A DNA stretch of 64,000 nt from Streptomyces caelestis (GTDB lineage: Bacteria; Actinomycetota; Actinomycetes; Streptomycetales; Streptomycetaceae). A program made the position numbers and the translations under genes. The stretch lies in NCBI RefSeq assembly GCF_001279005.1, contig NZ_LGCN01000002.1, forward strand, positions 1-64,000. The letters run 5' to 3'. The notes under the pieces are model-generated. The model did not search any database. It was not told the origin of the DNA and saw nothing but the letters and a program-made list of their open reading frames with translations. The first letter of the stretch is position 1. Every line of letters starts with the position of its first letter. Shown here one piece after another: positions 17,836 through 28,441 of this stretch.

Positions 17836-18296
17836 GTGCAACTCCAGTCGAACGGCCACGTCACCCCGCAAGGGGCTGTCGCTAGTGCGGTCAAGGGGTC
17901 TTGTAAATACGGCGTTGAGCCGTGAGGCACAACAGTCGCTCGGCCGCGGGGGCAAAGCGTCGATCTCTGCTCAACGAACTGACGAGCTCACGTTGTTCCG
18001 GAAGTCACGGGCGGGGGTGGTGCCGTTCGGCCGGCCGGGCTCGGCAGCGAGTGTCCGAGCAGGATACGACGCACGTAGATGATCTGTGTGCCGCTCGGGA
18101 CAACCCGGGTCCGCCGAACGAGTGACCAAGGGGTGAGGGCCCCGTGTGCGGTGATCGTCCGTGGCGGCGCGTGCGCGGAGCGTGGCCGGGAGCCATCGCC
18201 CCGCGGCGCTGTTACGCTGGTAGCCCGTGGACCGGTGGGCCAGAAAGCCCCGGAACCGCACCCACAAGCCGCGACCACGGGAGCCCCCTCTTGGCC
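17836..18296. other. Divergent intergenic region, GH15 / pyrG
   Basis: This 461-nt gap separates divergent genes. It holds the predicted GH15 promoter (17904-17932) and, near pyrG, the sequence TTACGCTGGTAG (18211-18222), which could supply a TANNNT -10 box. No ORF with coding character, RNA gene or convincing pyrimidine attenuator was seen. Confidence 0.5.
17904..17932 (-). promoter_or_regulatory. Predicted housekeeping promoter of the GH15 gene
   Basis: On the minus strand, TTGTGC (17932-17927) and TATTTA (17909-17904) are separated by 17 nt, a good match to a vegetative sigma (HrdB) promoter. It predicts a leader of about 60 nt before GTG 17835. This AT-rich patch stands out in an otherwise GC-rich gap. 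Confidence 0.5.
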
Positions 18297-19964
<1,668 letters not shown>

Positions 19965-19980
19965 CACACCCGGTTGTACG

Positions 19981-20027
19981 GTGGCCGGGGCGCGGACCCT
20001 CGAAGGTGCGCGCCCCGGCCACTTTTT
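19981..20027 (+). terminator. Terminator after pyrG
   Basis: A 14-bp GC stem (19981-19994 with 20009-20022) is followed by TTTTT (20023-20027). A genuine T run is uncommon in this genome, so this is a strong intrinsic terminator separating pyrG from the Nudix gene. Confidence 0.88.
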
Positions 20028-20082
20028 CGCACATGTTCACGCACGGCACGCGCACGACCGCCGTACGTCGGGAAGGACAGCC

Positions 20083-20709
20083 ATGACGATCAAGGACACC
20101 CCGGAAGAGTGGGAGATCCGCGGGACCGCGACCCCGTTCACGGGCAACAAGACCTCCGTCCGCACCGACGACGTGGTCATGCCCGACGGGAGCGTGGTCC
20201 ACCGCGACTACCAGGTCCATCCGGGGTCCGTGGCCGTGCTCGCCCTCGACGACGCCGACCGGGTCCTGGTGCTGCGCCAGTACCGCCACCCCGTGCGCCA
20301 CAAGCTGTGGGAGATCCCGGCCGGCCTGCTCGACGTCCCCGGCGAGAACCCGCTGCACGCCGCCCAGCGCGAGCTGTACGAGGAGGCGCACCTCAAGGCG
20401 GAGGACTGGCGGGTGCTGACCGACGTCTACACCACGCCCGGCGGCTGCGACGAGGCCGTACGGATCTTCCTGGCCCGGGGGCTGTCCGAGGCCGAGGGCG
20501 CGCGCTTCGAGGTCGAGCACGAGGAGGCCGACATGGAGCTGGCCCGGGTCCCGGCCGAGGAGTTGGTGCGTGGTGTGCTGGCCGGCGAGCTGCACAACAA
20601 CTGCCTGGTGGTGGGCGTCCTCTCGTTGGTCGCCGCGCGGGCCGGTGACGGCCTGGACGCGCTGCGTCCGGCTGAGGCGCCCTGGCCGGCGCGTCCGTTC
20701 GAGGCCTGA
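20083..20709 (+). CDS. Nudix hydrolase, ADP-ribose pyrophosphatase type
   Basis: This 208-aa protein has the ADP-ribose pyrophosphatase layout: an N-terminal beta domain (VVHRDYQVHPGSVAVLALDD), then the Nudix box region PAGLLDVPGENPLHAAQREL followed by YEEAHL (about residues 78-103), and a downstream helix. The catalytic REL-x-EE core is intact, but the usual Gly after EE-x is His (EEAHL). It probably hydrolyses ADP-ribose to AMP and ribose-5-phosphate. ATG 20083 has GGAAGGA at 20071-20077. Here pyrG and this gene are separated by a strong terminator, so it has its own promoter. Confidence 0.88.
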   Translation: MTIKDTPEEWEIRGTATPFTGNKTSVRTDDVVMPDGSVVHRDYQVHPGSVAVLALDDADRVLVLRQYRHPVRHKLWEIPAGLLDVPGENPLHAAQRELYEEAHLKAEDWRVLTDVYTTPGGCDEAVRIFLARGLSEAEGARFEVEHEEADMELARVPAEELVRGVLAGELHNNCLVVGVLSLVAARAGDGLDALRPAEAPWPARPFEA

Positions 20710-20780
20710 TTCCCTCCCGCGCACACGGTGATATGACCATCGGCTGATCCGATCGGGGGATGTGCCCGCCGCGCTCCACC

Positions 20781-20811
20781 GGGAACGTCGCAGAGCGTGA
20801 ACTAGGCTCTG
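20781..20811 (+). promoter_or_regulatory. Candidate promoter with overlapping palindrome
   Basis: A TAGGCT hexamer (20803-20808) resembles a Streptomyces -10 box; GGGAAC (20781-20786) sits 16 nt upstream. CAGAGC (20791-20796) and GCTCTG (20806-20811) form an inverted repeat with a 9-nt centre that overlaps the -10, a plausible operator. This lies 62 nt before the NTPase-TPR gene. It is inferred only. Confidence 0.35.
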
Positions 20812-20872
20812 GAAAACGCCCGGTCCGGAGTCCCGGCGGGCTTGCGCGCGCGGTGGGACGGGAGTGAGGCCC

Positions 20873-22933
20873 GTGGCGGATCAGGCGGTGGACCCAGACG
20901 GTGCGCGGCTCCTTCGGGACGCCGCCGACGAGGGTCGATTCCTGGGCCGTACGAGGGAGTTGAAGGAGTTGCGCGCCGACATCGAGCGCGCGGGACTGGA
21001 CACCCTCTCCGGCCGCAAGGCGCCCCGCGCGCGTGTGCTGCTCATCGCCGGCCGGCCCGGCTCCGGCCGGAGCGCCCTCGCCGGGGAACTCGTGCGCCAG
21101 GTCGCCGACCGCTACCCCGACGGCGTGCTGCGCGCCCGGCTGAGCGAACCCGACGGCACGCGCGTGCCCGTCGGGCGCGCCGCGCGGGAGCTGCTCGACG
21201 CGCTGGAGGCGCCCGCCCCCGCCGGGGCCGCCGAGGACGAGCTCGGCGAGGCGCTGCGCACCGCGCTGGCCGACCGCCGGGTGCTGCTCCTGCTGGACGA
21301 CGCGGCCGACGCCGAGCAGGTCGACGCGCTGCTGCCGGACAACCCGGACTGCCTGGCCGTCGTCGTCTCCGCGGGTCCGCTGACCGGCATCGCGGACGTC
21401 CGCCCCTGCACCCTCGGCGGCCTCGACACCAAGTCCGCGGTGGAGGTGCTGTCCCGGTTCACCGGATCGGTGCGTGTCACGGTCGACCCCCGGGCCGCCG
21501 AACGGCTCGCCGAGCAGTGCCAGGGGCAGCCGGCCGCCCTGGTGCTGGCCGGGGGCTGGCTCGCCGCCCGGCCCAAGGCCGCCGTCGCCGACCTCGCCGG
21601 GCAACTGAACGCGGACCTCGGCCAGGGCACCGTCGTCGGCCGCGTCCTGAGGCTCGTGCACGCCTCGCTGCCCGCGTCGGCCGCCCGCACCCTTCGGCTG
21701 CTCAGCCTCGCCCCGGCCGGTCTGGTCGACCCGCACACCGCCGCCGCCCTCGCCGGCTGCTCGGTGGAGTCCGCCCGCGCCACCCTGGACGACTTCGTCG
21801 CGCACGGGCTGCTGCACCCGGTGGGCGGCTCGTCGTCGCCGCAGTACGAGGTGCCGTGCTGTCTGCACCCCCTGCTGAGCGCCCTCGCCCGGGACCACGA
21901 GCGGCCCGCCGAGCTCCAGCTGGCCCGCGCCCGGATGCTGGAGCGGACGGTACGACTGCTCCAGTCGTGCCGGGCCATCACCGAGACCGACAGCCTCCGG
22001 GCGCGCGAGAAGCTCCTCGAGATGCCGCGCTCCCTGCGCTTCCCCGGCCCGCGGGCCGCCGCCGACTGGTTGCGCGTACGCCGTCCCGCCCTGCTGGCCT
22101 CCGCGCGGCTCGCGGTCGCCGACGGGGAGCTGGACACCCTCGCCCGGCGCCTGATGTCCCAGCTGGTGCGGGCCATGGTGGCGCACTTCGGCACCCGGGC
22201 CGCCGCGAGCGACCTGTACGACGTCCACGGCCTGGTCCTCGACGTCGCCGAGCGCCGGAACCTGCCCCGCGAGCGGGCGGCGGCCCTGCTGAACCTCGGC
22301 GACCTCGACGCCCGCACCGGCCGCACCGCCGACGCCCTGGGGCGCTACCGGACCGCGCTGGACGCCGGACGCGAGGCGAACGACCCGTACGCGACCGGCC
22401 GCGCGATGGAATCCGTGGGCGGCGCCCATCTGGAACTGGGGGACTACGACCGGGCCGCCGACTGGTTCGGCCGCGCTCTGACCGAGCGGCTGGCCCGCGG
22501 CGAGGGCGAGGACGCCGCCCGGCTCTACGGCCGCATCGGCGCCGCCCACACCTACGCGGGCCGCTACGGCGAGGCACTGCGCAACTGGCGCGCGGCCGTC
22601 GCCGGTCACCGCAGGAACGGCGACGTGGCCGCGCAGGCGCGGGCGCTGAGCGAGCTGGCCCGGGTGCAGGAGTACGCGGGGCGGCTCGACGAGTCGCTGC
22701 GCACCTGCCAGGAGGCCGTGGAGTGGGCGGGCCGGGCCGAGGACACCCGCTTGCAGGCCGCGCTGCACCTGCGGCTCGCCGACTCCTTCCAGCACCTCGG
22801 CGACCCCGCGTCGGCCGCGCTGCACCGGGGCACCGCCGAGCGCATGCTGGCAGAGGAGGCCCTGGAGGAGGACTCCGAGCCGGAACACGGAGCTAACGCC
22901 TGCGAAATCCGTAGCTCATCCGCTGAAGAATGA
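20873..22933 (+). CDS. NB-ARC-like NTPase with TPR repeats
   Basis: This 686-aa protein resembles the NTPase-TPR part of AfsR/SARP or STAND regulators without a DNA-binding domain. Residues about 20-45 (RFLGRTRELKELRADIE) are the usual lead-in; the P-loop is GRPGSGRSALAGELV (about residue 63), with Arg where the Walker A Lys normally is. Walker B is RVLLLLDDAADAEQ. A winged-helix-like region follows (about 255-330). Residues about 450-670 carry TPR-like pairs (AAALLNLGDLDARTGRTADAL, YDRAADWFGRAL, YGEALRNWRAAVAGH). GTG 20873 has GGGAG 8 nt upstream; GTG 20864 is also in frame. The partner and signal are unknown. Confidence 0.82.
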   Translation: MADQAVDPDGARLLRDAADEGRFLGRTRELKELRADIERAGLDTLSGRKAPRARVLLIAGRPGSGRSALAGELVRQVADRYPDGVLRARLSEPDGTRVPVGRAARELLDALEAPAPAGAAEDELGEALRTALADRRVLLLLDDAADAEQVDALLPDNPDCLAVVVSAGPLTGIADVRPCTLGGLDTKSAVEVLSRFTGSVRVTVDPRAAERLAEQCQGQPAALVLAGGWLAARPKAAVADLAGQLNADLGQGTVVGRVLRLVHASLPASAARTLRLLSLAPAGLVDPHTAAALAGCSVESARATLDDFVAHGLLHPVGGSSSPQYEVPCCLHPLLSALARDHERPAELQLARARMLERTVRLLQSCRAITETDSLRAREKLLEMPRSLRFPGPRAAADWLRVRRPALLASARLAVADGELDTLARRLMSQLVRAMVAHFGTRAAASDLYDVHGLVLDVAERRNLPRERAAALLNLGDLDARTGRTADALGRYRTALDAGREANDPYATGRAMESVGGAHLELGDYDRAADWFGRALTERLARGEGEDAARLYGRIGAAHTYAGRYGEALRNWRAAVAGHRRNGDVAAQARALSELARVQEYAGRLDESLRTCQEAVEWAGRAEDTRLQAALHLRLADSFQHLGDPASAALHRGTAERMLAEEALEEDSEPEHGANACEIRSSSAEE

Positions 22934-23078
22934 AGCAATGAAAGGCTAGACAGCGGGAACACCTTCATTAAACTGGCTCTGCCGCGCAATCTTCTGCGGT
23001 CTCTCCCGGTGTGCCCCTGCGTGCCCGGGTATGCGTAGTGATATCCCCCTGCCCTCTGAGCCAAGGACCGTGATCGAC

Positions 23079-24194
23079 GTGAAGGTCGGCATCCCCCGCG
23101 AGGTCAAGAACAACGAGTTCCGGGTGGCCATCACCCCCGCCGGCGTCCACGAACTGGTGCGCCACGGCCACCAGGTCGTCATCGAGCGCGGCGCCGGCGT
23201 GGGCTCCTCGATCCCGGACGGCGAGTACATCGCCGCAGGCGGGCAGATCCTGGACGCCGCCGACGAGGTCTGGGCCGCCGCCGACCTGCTGCTGAAGGTC
23301 AAGGAGCCCGTCGCGGAGGAGTACCACCGTCTGCGCAAGGACCAGACCCTCTTCACCTACCTGCACCTGGCCGCGTCCAAGGAGTGCACGGACGCCCTCC
23401 TGGAGTCCGGCACCACCGCGATCGCCTACGAGACCGTCGAGCTGCCCGGCCGCGCGCTGCCGCTGCTCGCCCCGATGTCCGAGGTCGCGGGCCGGCTGTC
23501 CACCCAGGTCGGCGCCTACCACCTGATGCGCGCCCACGGCGGCCGCGGTGTGCTGCCCGGCGGTGTCCCCGGTGTGCTGGCCGGCCGGGCCGTCGTCATC
23601 GGCGGCGGCGTCTCCGGCTGGAACGCCGCGCAGATCGCCATCGGCATGGGCTTCCACGTGACCCTGCTGGACAAGGACATCAACAAGCTCAAGGAGGCCG
23701 ACAAGGTCTTCGGCACGAAGATACAGACCGTCGTCTCCAACGCCTTCGAGCTGGAGAAGGCCTGTCTGGAGGCCGACCTCGTGATCGGCGCGGTGCTGGT
23801 CCCGGGCGCCAAGGCGCCGAAGCTGGTCACCAACGAGCTGGTCTCGCGGATGAAGGCGGGAAGTGTCCTTGTCGACATCGCGATCGACCAGGGCGGCTGC
23901 TTCGAGGACTCCCACCCGACCACGCACGCCGAGCCGACCTTCAAGGTCCACGAGTCGGTGTTCTACTGCGTCGCCAACATGCCCGGCGCGGTGCCCAACA
24001 CCTCCACCTACGCGCTCACCAACGCCACGCTGCCGTACATCGTCGAACTCGCCGACCGCGGCTGGGTGGAGGCACTGCGCCGCGACCCCGCGCTCGCCAA
24101 GGGTCTCAACACGCATGACGGCAAGGTGGTTTACAAGGAGGTCGCCGAGGCGCACGGCCTGGAGCACGTCGAGCTCGCCTCGCTGCTCGGCTGA
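23079..24194 (+). CDS. ald: Alanine dehydrogenase
   Basis: This 371-aa NAD-dependent enzyme interconverts L-alanine with pyruvate and ammonium. The N-terminus is [20 protein letters not shown]. Conserved substrate-site Lys is in LLKVKEP (about residue 74) and His in TYLHLAAS (about 96); the Rossmann loop is [20 protein letters not shown] (about 170-189). The C-terminal [19 protein letters not shown] is typical. GTG 23079 was chosen because it gives the standard 371-residue length; GTG 23070 and ATG 23031 are in frame upstream. A 15-bp terminator follows. Confidence 0.95.
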   Translation: MKVGIPREVKNNEFRVAITPAGVHELVRHGHQVVIERGAGVGSSIPDGEYIAAGGQILDAADEVWAAADLLLKVKEPVAEEYHRLRKDQTLFTYLHLAASKECTDALLESGTTAIAYETVELPGRALPLLAPMSEVAGRLSTQVGAYHLMRAHGGRGVLPGGVPGVLAGRAVVIGGGVSGWNAAQIAIGMGFHVTLLDKDINKLKEADKVFGTKIQTVVSNAFELEKACLEADLVIGAVLVPGAKAPKLVTNELVSRMKAGSVLVDIAIDQGGCFEDSHPTTHAEPTFKVHESVFYCVANMPGAVPNTSTYALTNATLPYIVELADRGWVEALRRDPALAKGLNTHDGKVVYKEVAEAHGLEHVELASLLG

Positions 24195-24271
24195 GCCGCG
24201 GGGACGGTAAGTCGACCAAGTCGTCGACCGTCAAAGGCGATACGTCAACATGTGTCGTCAACGTCATGTAC

Positions 24272-24304
24272 CGGGCCGGACCTTGTCCCACAAGGTCCGG
24301 CCCG
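24272..24304 (+). terminator. Terminator after ald
   Basis: A perfect 15-bp stem (24272-24286 with 24290-24304) closes a CCC loop, without a T run. It lies 77 nt after the ald stop codon and separates ald from the parA operon. Confidence 0.8.
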
Positions 24305-24462
24305 ATGTGTGTAGGGTCACTTCCTGATTCCGGGACGACTCGCCTCGAACGTGACCCTTCTACCGATTCGCACACCCGTGAAACCTGCCGTGCGACGGCC
24401 GTACGCCCTTGACAGAGGGATGTTTCATCGCCGACACATCGGGTCGGGTCCGGCGGATTGTG

Positions 24463-24492
24463 TTGCTGCGAACGGTCGACACGCCATAGAGT
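24463..24492 (+). promoter_or_regulatory. Predicted promoter of the parA-scpAB operon
   Basis: TTGCTG (24463-24468) and TAGAGT (24487-24492) are 18 nt apart and fit a HrdB-type promoter. Transcription would start near 24499, giving a leader of about 65 nt with AAGGAGGT at 24547-24554 before GTG 24565. A TTGACA at 24409-24414 lacks a convincing -10 partner. The rest of the 370-nt gap holds the ald terminator and nothing else I can identify. Confidence 0.5.
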
Positions 24493-24564
24493 CGCCAATC
24501 GTCGGCATGGTGCCACGCTGACCTGTCTAGAAGTTTCCTGGTCGCCAAGGAGGTAAGACGACTT

Positions 24565-25743
24565 GTGAATGAGTCGACATTTACTCCCGGGGGTGGTCAC
24601 CCAGGAATGCCTGCGCCGGACCAGGGGCCCACGGGATCCGCTGCTGTCGGCTCCGTGGCTGTGCGCACCTTCGCAGCCCACCGGAGTCACCGGACTTCGG
24701 TGGTGACTCAACCAGGACACCAGAGCATGGATGGCCATCACGTGAACGCCATGGCCGGCGACGGAAGTGGCGCGCCCCACAACCATTTCGCCGACTACGA
24801 CGAATTGCCCGAGGGGCACTTCTACGACCCCGACGCCGAGTACGAGCCCGACCCCGAGTACGCGGCCACGCTCGCGCCCGACGCGGCGCGCCAGCGCCGT
24901 GAGCGCGTCGGCCCGACCGGGCGCCCGCTGCCGTACTTCCCGATCCCGGGTCCGCTGACCGAACACGGCCCCGCGAAGATCATCGCGATGTGCAACCAGA
25001 AGGGCGGCGTCGGCAAGACCACGTCGACCATCAACCTGGGCGCCGCGCTCGCGGAGTACGGACGCCGGGTGCTGCTCGTCGACTTCGACCCGCAGGGCGC
25101 GCTGTCGGTCGGTCTCGGCGTCAACCCGATGGAGCTCGACCTCACCGTCTACAACCTGCTCATGGAGCGGGGCATGGCGGCCGACGAGGTGCTGCTGAAG
25201 ACCGCGGTCCCCAACATGGACCTGCTGCCCAGCAACATCGACCTGTCGGCTGCCGAGGTGCAGCTGGTGAGCGAGGTCGCGCGCGAGTCCACGCTGCAGC
25301 GGGCGCTGAAGCCGCTGATGGACGACTACGACTACATCGTGATCGACTGCCAGCCCTCGCTGGGCCTGCTCACGGTCAACGCGCTGACCGCCGCGCACAA
25401 GGTGATCGTGCCGCTGGAGTGCGAGTTCTTCGCGCTGCGCGGTGTGGCGCTGTTGACCGAGACGATCGAGAAGGTCCAGGAGCGGCTCAACCCCGAGCTG
25501 GAGCTCGACGGGATCCTCGCCACGATGTACGACTCGCGCACGGTGCACAGCCGTGAGGTGCTCGCGCGGGTGGTCGAGGCGTTCGACGACCACGTCTACC
25601 ACACGGTCATCGGGCGCACGGTCCGCTTCCCGGAGACCACGGTCGCCGGTGAGCCGATCACCACGTACGCGTCCAACTCCGTCGGTGCCGCCGCCTACCG
25701 CCAGCTCGCCAGGGAGGTGCTCGCCCGGTGTCACGCCGAGTGA
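24565..25743 (+). CDS. ParA-family ATPase (segregation operon, not the oriC-linked copy)
   Basis: This 392-aa protein has a disordered N-terminal region of about 130 residues (acidic cluster DYDELPEGHFYDPDAEYEP near 73-91) and then a ParA/Soj ATPase: deviant Walker A CNQKGGVGKTTSTINLG (about 142-158), LLVDFDPQGALSVGLG, and YIVIDCQPSLGLLTVNAL. ParA proteins dimerise on ATP and bind DNA nonspecifically to move partner-bound cargo. It heads an operon with a small predicted RHH protein, scpA and scpB, so it probably works in chromosome organisation with condensin. No parS-like sites were seen nearby. Confidence 0.92.
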   Translation: MNESTFTPGGGHPGMPAPDQGPTGSAAVGSVAVRTFAAHRSHRTSVVTQPGHQSMDGHHVNAMAGDGSGAPHNHFADYDELPEGHFYDPDAEYEPDPEYAATLAPDAARQRRERVGPTGRPLPYFPIPGPLTEHGPAKIIAMCNQKGGVGKTTSTINLGAALAEYGRRVLLVDFDPQGALSVGLGVNPMELDLTVYNLLMERGMAADEVLLKTAVPNMDLLPSNIDLSAAEVQLVSEVARESTLQRALKPLMDDYDYIVIDCQPSLGLLTVNALTAAHKVIVPLECEFFALRGVALLTETIEKVQERLNPELELDGILATMYDSRTVHSREVLARVVEAFDDHVYHTVIGRTVRFPETTVAGEPITTYASNSVGAAAYRQLAREVLARCHAE

Positions 25744-26273
25744 GTCTGCCGGGGGCCGACGAACTCTTCCGTACGACAGGGGGGATGGCGCTCCAGGCGT
25801 CGACCCCCAGACGCCAGGCCAACGGCGACGCCCGCGTCCCCGCACCCGCGGGGGAGGGCGACGCGGCGGCCGCCGCGGAGGACGCGCCGCAGTCGGTGCC
25901 CGCGCAGGGCGGCGAGGGCACGGAGCACGTCGCGGCGGACGCGGAGCCGGGCGGGGCCGGGGAGTCCCGCAGCCGCGACGCGGCGGGCTCCGGGCGGCGC
26001 CAGACGGCACAGGACGGCGCGGCCCAGCCCAAGCGGGGGCGGGCGGCGGCGCGGCGGCCCAGCGGCCGTGAGCGGCACGACGAGAAGATCACCGTGTACG
26101 TGTCCGCCGAGGAGTTGATGGACCTCGAGCACGCGCGTCTGGTGCTGCGCGGCGAGCACGGGCTGGCGGTGGACCGGGGCCGGATCGTCCGCGAGGCGGT
26201 CGCCGTGGTCCTCGCCGACCTGGAGAGCCGCGGGGACGCCAGCATCCTCGTACGACGCCTGCGGGGCCGGTAG
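25740..26273 (+). CDS. Small protein with predicted C-terminal ribbon-helix-helix
   Basis: This 177-aa protein overlaps parA by 4 nt (GTGA). Residues 1-110 are low complexity, rich in Ala, Gly, Glu and Arg, with a conserved-looking start SLPGADELFRTTGGMALQ. Residues about 112-177 run KITVYVSAEELMDLEHARL, then a loop, then DRGRIVREAVAVVLADLES: one strand and two helices in the order of ribbon-helix-helix (CopG/ParG-like) DNA-binding domains. By position it is where a ParB or centromere-binding adaptor would be for the ParA just upstream. The RHH call is by eye; the function is inference. An in-frame GTG at 25728 is an alternative start. Confidence 0.75.
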   Translation: MSLPGADELFRTTGGMALQASTPRRQANGDARVPAPAGEGDAAAAAEDAPQSVPAQGGEGTEHVAADAEPGGAGESRSRDAAGSGRRQTAQDGAAQPKRGRAAARRPSGRERHDEKITVYVSAEELMDLEHARLVLRGEHGLAVDRGRIVREAVAVVLADLESRGDASILVRRLRGR

Positions 26274-26291
26274 CGGTAGCCTGCGGAGGTC

Positions 26292-27791
26292 ATGACCTCG
26301 AACGACGCGCCCACTCCCGGAGCCCGGCCGCCCCGCCGCCGCACCCTGGGCCGGGGACCGGGCGCGACGCCCGAGGAGGGCGCGGGGATCCCCACGGCGC
26401 CCTCACCGGAGGTGACGCCGCGGGGCACGGCCTCGGAGCCGGGCCCGGCGGCCCGGCCGTCGCCCGGGGCGTTCGAGGGAGCGGCGCGTGCCTCCTTCTC
26501 GGACACGCCCGGGGAGCCGGACGGCGAGGCGTCCGCGGAAGTCCCTGCGGTCGTCGGGCCGGAGGCGGCGCCCGAGGACGGGGCCGCGGGGTGCGAAGGG
26601 CCGGGCCCGGTGGACGCCGCGCCGCTCGCGTCGCCCGCGGGGGCGGACGAGCCGGTGACACCGCCGAAGGGCGCGGTCGCCGGGTCCGGGGAGCCGGGTC
26701 CGAGGACCCCGGGACGCCCCTCGCCGGTTGATCCGGTGGGCGCCTCGGAGCGTGGGACCGCCGTGTCGGGGGAGACGGGTCCGGGTGCCGGCCCGGTGAG
26801 CGTGGGGCGGGCGGACGCCGCGAGCCGCCCCGGGGAGCCCTTGCCGGGGGCGCCACCGGCGCGGGAGGCGGTCGTGGGGACCGTCGCGCGTGCGTCGGCA
26901 CCGGCGGCGGACGCCGGTGAGGACACGGACGGGGCGGAGCCCGCAGGCGGTGTGCCGAGGGCGGGCGCCGGCGAGGACGACGACGGGCGGTTCACGGTTC
27001 GGCTGGCGAACTTCGAGGGGCCGTTCGACCTCCTGCTCCAGTTGATCTCGAAGCGCAAGCTGGACGTCACCGAGGTGGCGCTGTCCGAGGTGACCGACGA
27101 GTTCACGGCGCACATCCGGGCCATGGGGCCCGACTGGGACCTGGACGAGACGACCGAGTTCCTGGTCGTGGCGGCCACGCTGCTCGATCTCAAGGCGGCC
27201 CGGCTGCTGCCCGCCGCCGAGGTGGAGGACGAGGCCGACCTCGCCCTCCTCGAGGCCCGGGACCTGCTGTTCGCGCGGCTGTTGCAGTACCGCGCGTACA
27301 AACGGATCGCCGAGATCTTCAGCCGGCGCCTCGACGACGAGGGCCGCCGCCACCCCCGTACCGTCGGACTCGAACCGCACCACGCCGAGCTGCTGCCCGA
27401 GGTCGTCATCGGCATCGGCCCCGAGGGGTTCGCCGGGCTCGCCGCCAAGGCGATGCAGCCCAGGCCCAAGCCGCAGGTGTACGTCGACCACATCCACGCC
27501 CCGCTGGTCAGCGTGCGGGAGCAGGCCGGGATCGTCGTCGCCCGGCTCAGGGAGCTCGGCGAGGCGGGCTTCCGGGCCCTCGTCGAGGACACGGACGACA
27601 CCCTGACCGTCGTGGCCCGGTTCCTCGCCCTGCTGGAGCTGTACCGCGAGAAGGCCGTCGGCCTCGACCAGGAGACCGCGCTCGGCGAGCTGACCGTGCG
27701 CTGGACCGGTGGGGACGGGGACGCCGTGCCGGCGGTCACCGACGAGTTCGACCGGCCGCCGGAACGGCCCGAGGAGGAGAGGACGCCGTGA
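26292..27791 (+). CDS. scpA: Segregation and condensation protein A with long disordered N-terminus
   Basis: This is the kleisin subunit of the Smc-ScpAB condensin. Of 499 aa, only residues about 233-480 are ScpA: FTVRLANFEGPFDLLLQLIS, KRKLDVTEVALSEVTDEF, EFLVVAATLLDLKAARLLP, and a C-terminal winged-helix part (TVVARFLALLELYREKAV). Residues 1-232 are Pro/Gly/Ala/Glu-rich and probably disordered; typical ScpA is about 250 aa. GGAGGT (26285-26290) is only 1-2 nt from ATG 26292, too close for efficient initiation, so a downstream start or a nearby promoter (TAGCCT at 26276) is possible. It overlaps scpB by 4 nt. Confidence 0.9.
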   Translation: MTSNDAPTPGARPPRRRTLGRGPGATPEEGAGIPTAPSPEVTPRGTASEPGPAARPSPGAFEGAARASFSDTPGEPDGEASAEVPAVVGPEAAPEDGAAGCEGPGPVDAAPLASPAGADEPVTPPKGAVAGSGEPGPRTPGRPSPVDPVGASERGTAVSGETGPGAGPVSVGRADAASRPGEPLPGAPPAREAVVGTVARASAPAADAGEDTDGAEPAGGVPRAGAGEDDDGRFTVRLANFEGPFDLLLQLISKRKLDVTEVALSEVTDEFTAHIRAMGPDWDLDETTEFLVVAATLLDLKAARLLPAAEVEDEADLALLEARDLLFARLLQYRAYKRIAEIFSRRLDDEGRRHPRTVGLEPHHAELLPEVVIGIGPEGFAGLAAKAMQPRPKPQVYVDHIHAPLVSVREQAGIVVARLRELGEAGFRALVEDTDDTLTVVARFLALLELYREKAVGLDQETALGELTVRWTGGDGDAVPAVTDEFDRPPERPEEERTP

Positions 27792-28441
27792 GCGAGGAGA
27801 CGACCGACACCCCCGCCGGGCCGCACACCGTCGCGGAGCTCGACCTCAAGCCGGCCCTGGAGGCGGTCCTCATGGTCGTGGACGAGCCCGCGACCGAGGA
27901 ACACCTGGCGAGGATCCTGCAGCGTCCCGGGCGCCAGGTCGCGGACGCGCTGCGCGAGCTGGCCGACGAGTACACCCTCCAGGGCCGCGGCTTCGAGCTG
28001 CGCCTCGTCGCGGGCGGCTGGCGCTTCTACACCCGCCCCGAGTACGCCGCCGCCGTCGAGGGCTTCGTCCTGGACGGTCAGCAGGCCCGGCTCACCCAGG
28101 CCGCCCTGGAGACCCTCGCGGTCGTCGCCTACCGGCAGCCGGTCAGCCGCAGCCGCGTCTCCGCCGTGCGCGGAGTCAACTGCGACGGCGTGATGCGCAC
28201 CCTCCTGCAGCGCGGTCTGATCGAGGAGGCGGGCACGGAACCCGAAACAGGTGCGATCCTGTACACGACGACGAACTACTTCCTGGAGCGGATGGGCCTG
28301 CGCGGTCTGGACGAGCTCCCGGAGCTCGCGCCCTTCCTCCCGGAGGCGGAGGCGATCGAGGCCGAGACGCTGGAAGCGGTCCCGTCGTTCGATCCGGACG
28401 CCCCGGATTCCGAGGACGCAGACGACAAGACGGAACTTTGA
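27788..28441 (+). CDS. scpB: Segregation and condensation protein B
   Basis: This 217-aa condensin accessory subunit has tandem winged helices. Family marks are LKPALEAVLMVVDEPATEEH (about residues 20-39), GRGFELRLVAGGWRFYTRPE, LTQAALETLAVVAYRQPVSR (about 98-117), and VRGVNCDGVMRTLLQRGLIE. The acidic tail (PDAPDSEDADDKTEL) is variable. GTG 27788 overlaps the scpA stop by 4 nt and has GAGGAGAGG upstream. The stop codon shares its last base with the ATG of the pseudouridine synthase gene (TGATG), indicating translational coupling. Confidence 0.95.
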   Translation: MSEETTDTPAGPHTVAELDLKPALEAVLMVVDEPATEEHLARILQRPGRQVADALRELADEYTLQGRGFELRLVAGGWRFYTRPEYAAAVEGFVLDGQQARLTQAALETLAVVAYRQPVSRSRVSAVRGVNCDGVMRTLLQRGLIEEAGTEPETGAILYTTTNYFLERMGLRGLDELPELAPFLPEAEAIEAETLEAVPSFDPDAPDSEDADDKTEL

